Below, one piece after another: positions 1 to 8,038 of a stretch of 36,204 nt of DNA (within the stretch, counting starts at the first letter, position 1; every line of letters begins with the position of its first letter). The position numbers and the translations under genes are program-made. The stretch lies in contig JBFGJY010000025.1 of assembly GCA_041576975.1 (NCBI GenBank), positions 1 to 36,204 on the forward strand, written 5' to 3'. This stretch comes from JBFGJY01 sp041576975 (GTDB lineage Bacteria; Pseudomonadota; Gammaproteobacteria; UBA4575). The notes beneath the pieces are model-generated. The model was given only the letters and a program-made list of their open reading frames with translations. It searched no databases and was not told the DNA's origin.

Positions 1-759
1 ATTACCAAACTCATCATCTATGTTAATAACTGCATTCTTTAAATTCGGCATTTGAAATAAGATACGTTTTGAGCTGCCGTAATCCTCTAAAGATGGGTGG
101 TAATCAAAATGATCACGACCTAAATTTGTAAACACAGCAGTATCCACCGCCACACTATTCAGCCTGCCTTGCTTAAGACCATGTGATGAAGCTTCGATGA
201 CTGCGTAGGAGATTCCCTTTTCAAAAAAACGATTAAGCAAACTTTGGATACGTATTGCATCTGGCGTGGTATGCGTAGCATCTCCAAGATCAGGATAGAC
301 ACCATAGCCGAGGGTGCCAATTACCCCACAGGAAATTTTTAATTGCTTAAATGCTTGTGCGATAAATTGGCTTACCGAAGTTTTACCGTCCGTACCTGTA
401 ACACCTATGATATTCAGGTGTGCAGACGGATCGTGGTAAAAACGCTGCGCAATAGCGCCAATTTGTTGTTGCAAAGCGGAAATCTTTATACAAGGAATCG
501 AACTTGGCAAAATATCTTGCTGCACTCCCCGTCCTGGCTCCCAAGCAATGGCTGCAGCACCATTTGCAATAGCGTCTTGACAAAATTCAAGCCCATGTTT
601 GTGCAACCCTTGCATTGCAAGGAACAAGTCGCCTGATTGGGTAGAACGACTATCTAAACTTAGACCATATATCATTGTATTTGCATAGCTCGCCTGAACA
701 TGTGCCCAGCCCTCTAACAAATCCGCCAAAGACCAACAGATCGGAGATGTCGTTTGCAT
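1..759 (-). CDS. murE: MurE, UDP-MurNAc-tripeptide synthetase (5' part, cut by window edge)
   Basis: Cytoplasmic Mur ligase that adds the third residue (meso-diaminopimelate in most Gram-negatives) to UDP-MurNAc-L-Ala-D-Glu using ATP. I translated the reverse strand: 253 codons are visible, starting MQTTSPICWSLADLLEG, with an in-frame TAA two codons upstream of the ATG, which fixes the start region. Visible hallmarks are the DSRS segment of the N-terminal UDP-binding domain, the ATP-binding loop GVTGTDGKTS, the TTPDA motif, the EASSHGL motif and TNLGRDHFDYH. The C-terminal half, including the DAP-recognition motif, lies outside the window, so DAP rather than Lys specificity is inferred from lineage. 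It follows ftsI in the normal dcw order, after a 250-bp spacer. No frameshift is visible. Confidence 0.96.
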   Translation of the reverse strand, partial: MQTTSPICWSLADLLEGWAHVQASYANTMIYGLSLDSRSTQSGDLFLAMQGLHKHGLEFCQDAIANGAAAIAWEPGRGVQQDILPSSIPCIKISALQQQIGAIAQRFYHDPSAHLNIIGVTGTDGKTSVSQFIAQAFKQLKISCGVIGTLGYGVYPDLGDATHTTPDAIRIQSLLNRFFEKGISYAVIEASSHGLKQGRLNSVAVDTAVFTNLGRDHFDYHPSLEDYGSSKRILFQMPNLKNAVINIDDEFGN

Positions 760-762
760 GAA

Positions 763-951
763 TTAGCCCACATAGTGCACCAGAGTCCGAAATTTTGGGT
801 GAGAGATCGCATTAGCTGGCCCCGCTCTGGTCTGAAAGGCATAGCCGTCGCTATGACTTATTGAAGGAAGAGCAACCCATGCAAAGTGAGATCCAGCCAA
901 ATACCGGGCAGCTAATGGTAAACACAAACTGTGTTTCTTGATGATTTGCAT
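763..951 (-). CDS. Possible 62-residue ORF between ftsI and murE (doubtful)
   Basis: An ATG-to-stop frame of 62 codons fits the ftsI-murE spacer and ends 3 bp before the murE ATG, in the same direction. The product starts MQIIKKHSLCLPLAARYL and ends RTLVHYVG; I recognise no family and see no convincing signal peptide or membrane helix. There is no clear Shine-Dalgarno sequence. The frame runs through a GC-rich inverted repeat (810-917), so the open frame may be accidental. The spacer could instead be a structured RNA, a small repeat element or a recombination scar. I give it low weight as a protein gene. Confidence 0.2.
   Translation of the reverse strand: MQIIKKHSLCLPLAARYLAGSHFAWVALPSISHSDGYAFQTRAGPANAISHPKFRTLVHYVG
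810..917. repeat. GC-rich nested inverted repeat in the ftsI-murE spacer
   Basis: CATTAGCTG at 810-818 is matched by its exact reverse complement CAGCTAATG at 909-917. Three more G-C pairs continue inward if one base bulges (820-822 with 906-908). Inside is a perfect 6-bp hairpin with a 4-base loop: CATAGC at 840-845 and GCTATG at 850-855. By hand count, positions 781-840 are 55% GC, well above the adjoining ftsI. This looks like a folded RNA, a small palindromic repeat element or the trace of an insertion. No known RNA family is recognised. Confidence 0.45.
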
Positions 952-1009
952 AGTTCTACTTAATCAATCGTTTGTCATCATTTAAGGGCTTTCTTTTGCA
1001 ATATTCGGG

Positions 1010-2728
1010 CTAACCTGCATGGTCTTTTATAGGATCACTAGAATTGGCTTGAAGTGGTACATCATCAGGCGCGATATTTAGAATGCGTAAAGCTCCACCC
1101 ATAATTTTTGAAAAAATTGGTGCAGCAACCTCACCTCCAAAGTATGCGCCTCGACTAGGTTCATTCACCATTATCACTAACACAAGTCGCGGATCACTTG
1201 CAGGTGCAATACCAGCAAATAGTGAAACATATTTATCATCCTCATAACCACCTATTGCAGACTTATGAACCGTACCCGTTTTCCCAGCAACGCTGTATCC
1301 AGGAATCGCAGCACGAGAACCGGTTCCGTCATCGGAAACCACAGCTGTTAACATAGGTAAAATTCGTTCTACAGTTTGAGATGAAAATATTCTTGGTGAA
1401 TTGTCTCTATTAGAATCGGCATTAGACTTGTGCAACATTGAAATAGATAATTGTTTCCCACCAGATGCTAACACAGCATATGCGCGCGCTAACTGTAAAG
1501 TCGACATCGACATACCATAACCAAATGCTAAGGTTGCATGTTCAACTTCACGCCAATCTTGAAAATTTTTTAAGTGACCACCAACTTCTCCAGGAAAACC
1601 AGACTCAGTTGAATTACCAATACCAATAGAATTAAAAGTTGACCATAAATCCTTTGCAGGAATTGTTAAAGCAATTTTTGTTGCACCTACATTACTTGAC
1701 TTAATAATTATATTACTTACAGAAAGTTGGCCAAAATTCTTTGTATCCCGAATAGTATGGTCTCCAACTTTGTACTTGCCTGGCGCTGTATTAATTAATG
1801 TGTGAGGAGAGTAACGATTCGACTCCAGTGCCGATGCAATTGTAAATGGCTTAATAGTCGATCCCGGTTCAAAAACATCAGTGACGGCACGATTACGGTA
1901 AGTGTGTCTATGATAGCCTTTACGATTATTTGGATTAAAGGAAGGTACATTGGCCATCGCAATAACCTCACCTGTTCTTGAATCAATCATTACTGCTGAC
2001 GCCGAACGTGCATAATGTTGTGCAAGTTTTGCCTTTAATTCACGATAGGCCAGATATTGGACTCTTCGATCAATACTTAGTGTAATATTTTGACCAGGCT
2101 GGGGGATACGAATTCCTTCAACATCCTCTACGATACGATTTAATTGATCCTTAATTACCTTCTTAGCGCCCGGCTGTCCGCGCAGCCATTGATCATAAGC
2201 AAGTTCAACTCCTTCTAAACCATTATCGTCTATATCCGTAAATCCCAGTACATGTGAACTTACTTCTGCAGTTGGATAGTAGCGTCGATACTCGCGCTGT
2301 AAATTAACTCCAATAATATCTGCCTGTTTTAATTGTTCAGCTTGTTGAGGATCAATATGGCGCTTTACATATAAAAACTGACGTTCACTTTTTTGTTGGA
2401 GCTTTTTCTTTAAGCTTGCAGCATTCAAATTTAAAATACTTGCTACCAGTCTAATTGATTCATGATTACTTAATGCTGCAGAGGGATTCGCCCATACAGA
2501 ATAGATTGGCGTGCTCACTGCGAGTAGTTCCCCATTTCTGTCTAATATCATGCCGCGATGTGCAGGCATTTCTACTACTCGCAGATGGCGCGCCTTACCT
2601 TCCTCCTCTAAAAATTCATGCTCAAACAACTGCAAATAAATTGCACGTACAAACAAACTACTAAGACCTAACATAAAGAGAAACACAATAAAAGATCTTC
2701 GAAATTTAAATATAGGAGCTTGTTTCAT
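1010..2728 (-). CDS. ftsI: FtsI (PBP3), septal peptidoglycan transpeptidase
   Basis: Class B penicillin-binding protein that crosslinks septal peptidoglycan as partner of FtsW. The 572 residues begin with a short cytoplasmic tail and one membrane helix (about residues 12-33). The N-terminal pedestal includes the RG(M)ILDRNG motif near 58-66. The transpeptidase domain has the three penicillin-binding motifs: S290-TIK (catalytic serine in EPGSTIKPF), SSN at 344-346 and KTG at 483-485. Length is typical for FtsI (about 570-590). It starts 4 bp after the ftsL stop, so co-transcription and coupled translation are likely. It is followed by the unusual 250-bp spacer before murE. Confidence 0.97.
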   Translation of the reverse strand: MKQAPIFKFRRSFIVFLFMLGLSSLFVRAIYLQLFEHEFLEEEGKARHLRVVEMPAHRGMILDRNGELLAVSTPIYSVWANPSAALSNHESIRLVASILNLNAASLKKKLQQKSERQFLYVKRHIDPQQAEQLKQADIIGVNLQREYRRYYPTAEVSSHVLGFTDIDDNGLEGVELAYDQWLRGQPGAKKVIKDQLNRIVEDVEGIRIPQPGQNITLSIDRRVQYLAYRELKAKLAQHYARSASAVMIDSRTGEVIAMANVPSFNPNNRKGYHRHTYRNRAVTDVFEPGSTIKPFTIASALESNRYSPHTLINTAPGKYKVGDHTIRDTKNFGQLSVSNIIIKSSNVGATKIALTIPAKDLWSTFNSIGIGNSTESGFPGEVGGHLKNFQDWREVEHATLAFGYGMSMSTLQLARAYAVLASGGKQLSISMLHKSNADSNRDNSPRIFSSQTVERILPMLTAVVSDDGTGSRAAIPGYSVAGKTGTVHKSAIGGYEDDKYVSLFAGIAPASDPRLVLVIMVNEPSRGAYFGGEVAAPIFSKIMGGALRILNIAPDDVPLQANSSDPIKDHAG

Positions 2729-2732
2729 ATCT

Positions 2733-3005
2733 TTAATGCATTTTTAAAAATACTAGTCGTTCCTTATGCACAAGATCCATTTTTAATTTTTCACGCGCAA
2801 GTTTTTCTACGCGGCCATGTGTTGCCCAAGCGCTTTGCTCTAACTGCAAGCGCCCCCATTCTATTTGCAACTCATCAAATTTATTTTGCAAATTTTGTAG
2901 TTCGACAAATGCTTTACGCATAGAATGTTTCGAATAAACAATTCCAACACCAGTAAAAACATTTGCAAGAAATAAAATTACAATTAGTACTAACCTAGCT
3001 AACAT
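2733..3005 (-). CDS. ftsL: FtsL, cell division protein of the FtsQLB complex
   Basis: Small bitopic division protein that forms a coiled coil with FtsB, binds FtsQ, and activates FtsWI at the septum. The 90-residue product has a short N-terminus, one membrane helix (about 5-24, LVLIVILFLANVFTGVGIVY), then a charged heptad-like stretch (about 28-60) and a periplasmic tail including a VEKLAREKL segment, typical of FtsL. FtsL is poorly conserved, so the call rests on length, topology and its place between rsmH and ftsI. It overlaps the end of rsmH by 7 bp and precedes ftsI by 4 bp. Confidence 0.93.
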   Translation of the reverse strand: MLARLVLIVILFLANVFTGVGIVYSKHSMRKAFVELQNLQNKFDELQIEWGRLQLEQSAWATHGRVEKLAREKLKMDLVHKERLVFLKMH

Positions 3006-3937
3006 GTAATTCTCTCCATAATATGTAGCTTTGCACTCCTTGCCCTTGGATTGTTTGCAATTTCATTTTTTGAAGGCTTGATTGGCTTACAAACTCTTTT
3101 TAGCTTTGGTTGGAATTGGTTAGCTATAGGTAGTTTGCGCGGCAAACTTGATTCGCTATGTTTGCGAAACGAACTTTTTACTAGCTGGTCCTCAAGGGAA
3201 TGAAACGTTATTACTAATAATCGCCCTGATTCATCAAGCAACTCTACACAGTTATCTAATGCCGTTGACAACACCTCTAATTCTTTATTAATAAAAATAC
3301 GTATAGCTTGAAATGTGCGAGTTGCAGGGTGTTTTTGCTCACGTGATCGGCCAATTGCCTTTTGCACCACTTCGGCTAGTTGTCTAGTAGTTTTTAGTGG
3401 GCAAATTTTCTGTTGCTTCAAAACTGCAGCAGCAATTTTTTTTGCATAACGCTCTTCGCCATATATTTTTATTACTTTTTCTAATTCATGAGCACTAACT
3501 TTTTGTAGCCATTGCGCGGCACTAATGCCTTCATTAACATTCATACGCATATCCAGTGGACCATCTTGCATAAAGCTAAATCCTCTTTCAGGATCATCAA
3601 GCTGTGGTGATGAAACCCCTAAATCAAATAAAATCCCATTCACTTTTTCATCAAATTTATATTTTTTAGCAGTTTGTAAAATTTGCGAAAAATTACTCTG
3701 TTCAATCACTATACGTGGCTCTTTTGAAAATAAAGCTTTTCCGTAAGCAACAGCTTGAGGGTCTTGGTCAATTGCTAATATATGGCCATTGGGACCAAGT
3801 TTCTTCAATATCTCGCTGCTGTGTCCTCCCCTTCCAAATGTGCAATCAATATAGATACCATCCGATATAATCTTTAGTGCTGATATTACTTCGGCAAGCA
3901 AAACAGGTTGATGCGAGTCATAAGCACCAAACTGCAT
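2999..3937 (-). CDS. rsmH: RsmH (MraW), 16S rRNA m4C1402 methyltransferase
   Basis: SAM-dependent methyltransferase that N4-methylates C1402 in the decoding centre of 16S rRNA. The 312 residues show the family hallmarks: HQPVLLAEV near the N-terminus (9-17), the glycine-rich SAM loop DCTFGRGGHS (31-40), AIDQDP (55-60), FDLGVSSPQLD (104-114) and the RGFSF...GPLDMRM segment (118-132). The C-terminal VITFHSLED motif is also present. Length is normal (about 310-315). It lies 2 bp after mraZ and overlaps ftsL by 7 bp, the classic dcw arrangement. Confidence 0.97.
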   Translation of the reverse strand: MQFGAYDSHQPVLLAEVISALKIISDGIYIDCTFGRGGHSSEILKKLGPNGHILAIDQDPQAVAYGKALFSKEPRIVIEQSNFSQILQTAKKYKFDEKVNGILFDLGVSSPQLDDPERGFSFMQDGPLDMRMNVNEGISAAQWLQKVSAHELEKVIKIYGEERYAKKIAAAVLKQQKICPLKTTRQLAEVVQKAIGRSREQKHPATRTFQAIRIFINKELEVLSTALDNCVELLDESGRLLVITFHSLEDQLVKSSFRKHSESSLPRKLPIANQFQPKLKRVCKPIKPSKNEIANNPRARSAKLHIMERITC

Positions 3938-3939
3938 AG

Positions 3940-4392
3940 TTAAATCGAAAGAGATTCTAGCGCCGCAGTAATGTCACTCAATTTATTTTCTTCTCTAATC
4001 CAACGTTCACACATTTTTTCCCAAGTTTCTTGATCCCAAAGCTCAAATTTATTTCCTTGCCCAATTAAGACTGCCTGTTTATTTAAACTGGCAAAATGTC
4101 GTAACGGCGAGGGAAGCAATATCCGATGCTGCCCATCAATTTCACATTCCGTGGCATGCCCAAGAAGTAGTCGTTGTAAGCGTCTTACTTGTTTATTGAT
4201 GCTCGGTAATTGCATTAGCTTTTGTTCAATGCGTTCCCATTCAGGAAAAGGATAAATCAATAAACAACGATCGACATCAACGGTAATTACTAAGCTACCA
4301 CCACAGCTTTCTTGGATGCGTTCACGATAGCGCGCCGGCAATGACAGACGGCCTTTCGCATCCAAATTAAGATCGTTAACACCTCGGAACAT
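3940..4392 (-). CDS. mraZ: MraZ, transcriptional regulator of the dcw cluster
   Basis: AbrB/MraZ-fold DNA-binding protein that forms ring-shaped oligomers and regulates its own operon by binding TGGGN direct repeats. From the ATG at 4392 the product is 150 residues, beginning MFRGVNDLNLDAKGRLSLP, which matches the family start. The longer frame back to a TTG at 4413 would add seven residues and run into the operator, so I rejected it. Two MraZ motifs are visible, the first DAKGRLSLPARYR and the second DGQHRILLP, corresponding to the two AbrB-like halves. It is the first gene of the minus-strand dcw operon. No clear Shine-Dalgarno sequence precedes the ATG. Confidence 0.95.
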   Translation of the reverse strand: MFRGVNDLNLDAKGRLSLPARYRERIQESCGGSLVITVDVDRCLLIYPFPEWERIEQKLMQLPSINKQVRRLQRLLLGHATECEIDGQHRILLPSPLRHFASLNKQAVLIGQGNKFELWDQETWEKMCERWIREENKLSDITAALESLSI

Positions 4393-4412
4393 AAAATGAA
4401 CGTCATGGAGCA

Positions 4413-4437
4413 ATCCATGTTATCCCACATTTTCCCA
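4413..4437 (-). promoter_or_regulatory. MraZ operator: three TGGGN-type repeats with 10-bp period
   Basis: Read on the minus strand, TGGGA (4437-4433), TGGGA (4427-4423) and the degenerate TGGAT (4417-4413) are spaced by exactly 5 bp each. This is the known architecture of MraZ binding boxes (TGGGN repeats with N5 spacers). The array lies between the predicted -10 box and the mraZ ATG, so bound MraZ would block early transcription. Confidence 0.85.
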
Positions 4438-4446
4438 CTTTTTGAC

Positions 4447-4475
4447 ACTATAGAAACGAGCTTGCGATATTGCAA
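4447..4475 (-). promoter_or_regulatory. Predicted sigma-70 promoter of the mraZ/dcw operon
   Basis: On the minus strand, TTGCAA (4475-4470) and TATAGT (4452-4447) are separated by exactly 17 bp. The expected transcription start falls at about 4440, at the edge of the MraZ repeats, which fits autoregulation. The leader to the mraZ ATG would be about 48 nt. Confidence 0.7.
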
Positions 4476-4725
4476 GTAAAACCAGGTAAAAAAACTAAAA
4501 AAATACTTATAAGACAGATAGTTAAAAAGCACATATCCCTTGTTAAATACAGGGTAATAATTTAAAGAACTCACCTATATTTGAGGGTTTAACACATAAT
4601 GATAAGGTTTTAGGTTAAGAGATTGTCTATGCGATCCGGCGATACTTTTAAGGAACCAGAATATTAAGAAAATTGCTCAATATTGAGTCTGCAACGATTA
4701 GATTCGCCTTCAGCTAAGTTACGAA
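4476..4725. other. Intergenic region between rnpB 3' end and the mraZ promoter
   Basis: AT-rich stretch without a convincing gene; open frames here have no recognisable product. It contains a perfect 12-bp palindrome, CTCAATATTGAG (4676-4687), about 40 bp beyond the RNase P RNA, and an imperfect hairpin around 4537-4554 (CCCTTG...CAGGG) that on the minus strand is followed within about ten bases by a short T-run. Either could help end rnpB transcription, but neither is a strong intrinsic terminator. Confidence 0.4.
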
Positions 4726-5196
4726 TAGGAGTCAGCCGATAAGCCGGGTTCTGTCGAGAGCAGTCATTCATCTAGAATTTATGTCACCACAAATCTCAAG
4801 CGACCTACCCAGGGACCGCACGGGCCGTACGTTGGAAAACTCCATGTCCCTCTATTTGGTCTTGCTCCAGGTGGGGTTTACCTAGCCACAACTGTTGCCA
4901 GTTGCGCGGTGTGCTCTTACCACGCCGTTTCACCCTTACCCAGCTACTATCCTTTTACATGCTTGCAATTCACTTGCTTGCTTACACTGTAGAGTTAGCC
5001 TTGGCTTTCTAGTAAAGCTTGCAAATGGATAGTAACTGGGCGGTATACTTTCTGTTGCACTTTCCATGGACTCACATCCTCCAGGCATTACCTGGCACCT
5101 TGCCCATAGAGCCCGGACTTTCCTCCCCCCTACTTTTATTTACGCTATGGTTTTATGCATAGAGCAAGCAAGGAAGCGACTGCTTAGCTGACTCCC
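4726..5196 (-). ncRNA. rnpB: RNase P RNA (A-type) with expanded P12
   Basis: Catalytic RNA of RNase P, which matures tRNA 5' ends. Read on the minus strand, the P1 helix is closed by GGAGTCAGC (5195-5187) and GCTGACTCC (4736-4728). Conserved blocks are GAGGAAAGTCCGGGC (5125-5111), the GGGTAAGGGTGAAA segment after P12, GGTAAGAGC, GGTAAACCCCACC, GAGCAAG.CCAAATAG, TAGATGAATGACTG and the 3' block GACAGAACCCGGCTTATCGG (4755-4736), which holds the universally conserved 3' P4 strand. The total is about 471 nt, against 377 nt in E. coli M1 RNA. Most of the excess is one arm at the P12 position (4939-5040), closed by a 14-base near-perfect stem. Ends are approximate. It sits 23 bp after the rsmI stop on the same strand. 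Confidence 0.96.
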
Positions 5197-5219
5197 ACTA
5201 GACGATAACATATTTGCAG

Positions 5220-6068
5220 CTATTTTTTTGAATCGAGATCTAATCCTAATGAATACAACAGATTCCGCCCAAGCCCGGTATGTTTGGCAACTATTTCGAT
5301 TGCATCTTTGTGAGAGAGATGCTTTTGTAAATCGGTTAAAAGAGACCTGGCTTTTTCAATTGACGCTGCGGTTTGTGGCGCTTCATCTCCTTGTACTACC
5401 AGTACGAATTCACCTTTAACCGTTTCGGGATGTGCGTGTAACGCTTGCCTGATTTGTGTGAGTTCACCATTTATATGTTGTTCAAATTGCTTCGTTAGCT
5501 CACGTAAAAGAGCCGCTTTTCTCTGCCCACCAAATACTTGGATACAAGTTTCAATTGATTGCAGAATTCGCTGTGGTGACTCATAAAATACCATTGAGCG
5601 TGTTTCATATTGAAGTGCTTGTAATCGCTTGCGCCGCTCAGCGGCCTTTTTGGGTAAAAACCCTTCAAATATGAAACGATCTGTAGGGAGGCCTGCCACA
5701 GACAAAGCCGTTACTACAGCGCTTGCACCGGGAATTGGACGTACTCGAATACCCTCGTGTTGTGCAGTCGAGACTAATTTATAGCCTGGATCGCTAATCA
5801 GCGGTGTCCCAGCATCCGATACGAGACCAATATTTTCACCAGTCTTTAATTGACTGATGATGGCAGCTATCTTTTTTGATTCGTTAAAATCATGTAGCGA
5901 CTCTAGTTTAGCTTGGATACCATAGTGATCTAGAAGCTTTTTCGTCATACGAGTATCTTCAGCTAACAGAACCTTAACCTTTTTAATCGTGTCTAATGCT
6001 CGTAGAGTAATGTCCGCTAAATTACCAATTGGTGTAGCAATAACATACAAAATGCCTTGATCAGCCAT
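5220..6068 (-). CDS. rsmI: RsmI, 16S rRNA 2'-O-methyltransferase (C1402)
   Basis: SAM-dependent enzyme that 2'-O-methylates C1402 of 16S rRNA, the same nucleotide that RsmH N4-methylates. The 282 residues show the tetrapyrrole-methylase (SpoU-unrelated) fold: ATPIGNLADITLRAL (11-25), LAEDTRMTKKLL (35-46), SDAGTPLISDPG (84-95) and PIPGASA (111-117). Length is typical (about 280-290). It is divergent from lpoA across a 65-bp gap and runs towards rnpB. The partner modification enzyme rsmH is only 1.3 kb downstream, on the other side of rnpB. Confidence 0.97.
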   Translation of the reverse strand: MADQGILYVIATPIGNLADITLRALDTIKKVKVLLAEDTRMTKKLLDHYGIQAKLESLHDFNESKKIAAIISQLKTGENIGLVSDAGTPLISDPGYKLVSTAQHEGIRVRPIPGASAVVTALSVAGLPTDRFIFEGFLPKKAAERRKRLQALQYETRSMVFYESPQRILQSIETCIQVFGGQRKAALLRELTKQFEQHINGELTQIRQALHAHPETVKGEFVLVVQGDEAPQTAASIEKARSLLTDLQKHLSHKDAIEIVAKHTGLGRNLLYSLGLDLDSKK

Positions 6069-6133
6069 TTTTAATCAATATATGGTTCAATCTGTAGTTC
6101 ATTAATTAAATAAGATCAATAAGAAAAAATTTT

Positions 6134-8038
6134 ATGATGCAAAAAGTCGTACACATTGTAGTCTTAATTATCATGGCAAGTGCATTGTCCAGTTGTGCAG
6201 ACTTACCTCTTTCTGGCAGTCAAATTTTTGATCCGGCAAAATCTCAAATTCGAAGCGCCGAAAAACTACTCGATTCTGGAAATTATCAAGAAGCGGCGAC
6301 GATATTTTGGTCAGTTGCTGAAACAAAATCTTCTCCGCAGCGCGAAGCATTACAATTAAGAGCCGCAGAAGCCGTATTACAGCCCGAAACTAAGCTACAA
6401 GCCCAACAGTATCTTAGTGCAATTGACGATAGCGTGCTCACACAAGACTTGTTGGTGCGAAAACGCGTAGCAACTGCAGAGCTTGGACTTCTGAATGGAC
6501 AACCTCAGCTAGCGATCGACGCAGTACCAGTAAAATTATTAGAGCTTTCACAAAAATATAAACCACATGTACTGGCAGTACGCGCCAAGGCTTTACAAGC
6601 TGCTGGACGAACTAGAGAGTCAATTGAAACTCGCATAGTGCTTAACCCATTGCTCAATAAACCCGACCAACTTAAAAAAAATAATCAATTGATTTGGCAG
6701 TCACTTCTCAACGCAAATATAGAAGAAATTAGTGCATGGTCTAATAGCAATAAAGATCCTGATTTAGCAGCGTGGTTAAGCCTTGTGTCAATTCAAAAAC
6801 AAGCGCATGAAAATTTGGCATCTCTAGAGAACCAATTGCAAAGATGGCGTGCACGACATCCGAACCATAGGATCCCTAATCACATCGTGGATTCGATTGC
6901 ACAAGATTGGGCTTCTTTTCGAATAGCACCAAATAGAATCGCTCTTTTATTGCCTATGACAGGTCGTTACAGCAAGGTTGCAGAGGCAATCTATGCAGGA
7001 ATTACTACTGCGCGCGAGTTTGGCGAAGCGTTCAACCCCCCACCAGAAATAGTTTTGTACGATACCGGTGACGATCCAATCACTGCGGTGAGTTATTATC
7101 GCCGAGCAGTTGATGAAGGTGCAGACTTTATTATTGGCCCCTTACAAAAAGATTCGGTGAGCGTACTCGCCAGTCAAGGGCAACTAGCTGTGCCAACTCT
7201 TTCACTCAATTACGCAGATGATGTACTCGCTGGACCACAAAACTTATTTCAATTTGGTTTGCTTCCAGAAGATGAAGCTAGGCAAGTAGCAGAACGAGCT
7301 TCACTTGATAATTATCAAGCAGCTTTAGTGTTAGTCCCTGAAGGTGAATGGGGAACACGTTTGCTCGAGGCCTTTTCAGCTCGTTTTTTTGAACTTGGCG
7401 GCGTAGTTCTACAGTCTGAGCGCTACTTTGCAAAAAATGCAGATTACTCAATAGCAATTAAAAATCTCTTACAGCTCAACCAAAGTGAACAGCGTCGACG
7501 CAATATACAATCAATCATTAAGAAAGAGGTTGAATTTGAACCGCGGCGGCGTCAAGACGCTGACTTGATATTTTTAGCTGCATCGCCTCAGCAAGCTAGA
7601 TTGCTTCGACCACAGTTAAGCTATCACTATGCATCCGACTTACCTGTATATGCGACTTCACATGTATTTTCCGGTAATGAAAATATTTCAGCTGACCAAG
7701 ATATCAACGGTATTACTTATTGTGATATCCCTTGGTTATTATCTAATGATCCATCAGTTGAATTATATCGTGACTCACTAGACTTACAATTATCGAGTAG
7801 TCAATCTAGATTGCCGCGCTTTGCAGCATTAGGTATAGATGCTTATCAAATCATTCCACATTTACAACGCTTAGCAGTATATGAATATGATCGTTATGAT
7901 GGAATGACAGGAAAATTAAGTATCGGCGGACAAAACCGCATCTTTCGTGAATTAATTTGGGCAAAATTCCAAGATGGTCGTCCACAGTCACTCAATCCCA
8001 CATCACAGCCTTCTCTCCAATTCACTTCACAACAGTGA
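6134..8038 (+). CDS. lpoA: LpoA, outer-membrane lipoprotein activator of PBP1A
   Basis: Outer-membrane lipoprotein that reaches through the periplasm to stimulate the synthase PBP1A. The 634-residue product has a lipoprotein signal ending in the lipobox LSSC (acylated Cys21). An N-terminal helical TPR-like region (about 30-250) is followed by a periplasmic-binding-protein-like domain that begins near residue 265 with RIALLLPMTGRYSKVAEA. This two-domain order and length match the LpoA/YraM family. Its stop overlaps the GTG start of yraN by 4 bp, so the two are translationally coupled. The lpoA-yraN-diaA order is the same as in E. coli and Pseudomonas. Confidence 0.94.
   Translation: MMQKVVHIVVLIIMASALSSCADLPLSGSQIFDPAKSQIRSAEKLLDSGNYQEAATIFWSVAETKSSPQREALQLRAAEAVLQPETKLQAQQYLSAIDDSVLTQDLLVRKRVATAELGLLNGQPQLAIDAVPVKLLELSQKYKPHVLAVRAKALQAAGRTRESIETRIVLNPLLNKPDQLKKNNQLIWQSLLNANIEEISAWSNSNKDPDLAAWLSLVSIQKQAHENLASLENQLQRWRARHPNHRIPNHIVDSIAQDWASFRIAPNRIALLLPMTGRYSKVAEAIYAGITTAREFGEAFNPPPEIVLYDTGDDPITAVSYYRRAVDEGADFIIGPLQKDSVSVLASQGQLAVPTLSLNYADDVLAGPQNLFQFGLLPEDEARQVAERASLDNYQAALVLVPEGEWGTRLLEAFSARFFELGGVVLQSERYFAKNADYSIAIKNLLQLNQSEQRRRNIQSIIKKEVEFEPRRRQDADLIFLAASPQQARLLRPQLSYHYASDLPVYATSHVFSGNENISADQDINGITYCDIPWLLSNDPSVELYRDSLDLQLSSSQSRLPRFAALGIDAYQIIPHLQRLAVYEYDRYDGMTGKLSIGGQNRIFRELIWAKFQDGRPQSLNPTSQPSLQFTSQQ

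Noticed and set aside
343..636. Plus-strand and alternative minus-strand open frames at 343-636 and 383-583
   Set aside because: They lie within murE, whose translation on the minus strand has all Mur ligase motifs; these are shadow frames.
846..917. Possible SRP (4.5S) RNA, because of a GAAGGAAG word on the plus strand followed by a closing inverted repeat
   Set aside because: The conserved GGTCC...GGAAGGAAGCAGCC domain IV core is not present, and the surrounding bases do not pair as in SRP RNA.
4290..4574. 94-codon minus-strand frame covering the mraZ start and its promoter
   Set aside because: It overlaps mraZ in another frame and runs through the MraZ operator and promoter; the product resembles no family.
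7957..8034. Upstream extension of yraN
   Set aside because: The added 26 residues lie inside the lpoA coding sequence and are foreign to the family; the GTG at 8035 overlapping the lpoA stop gives the normal protein.
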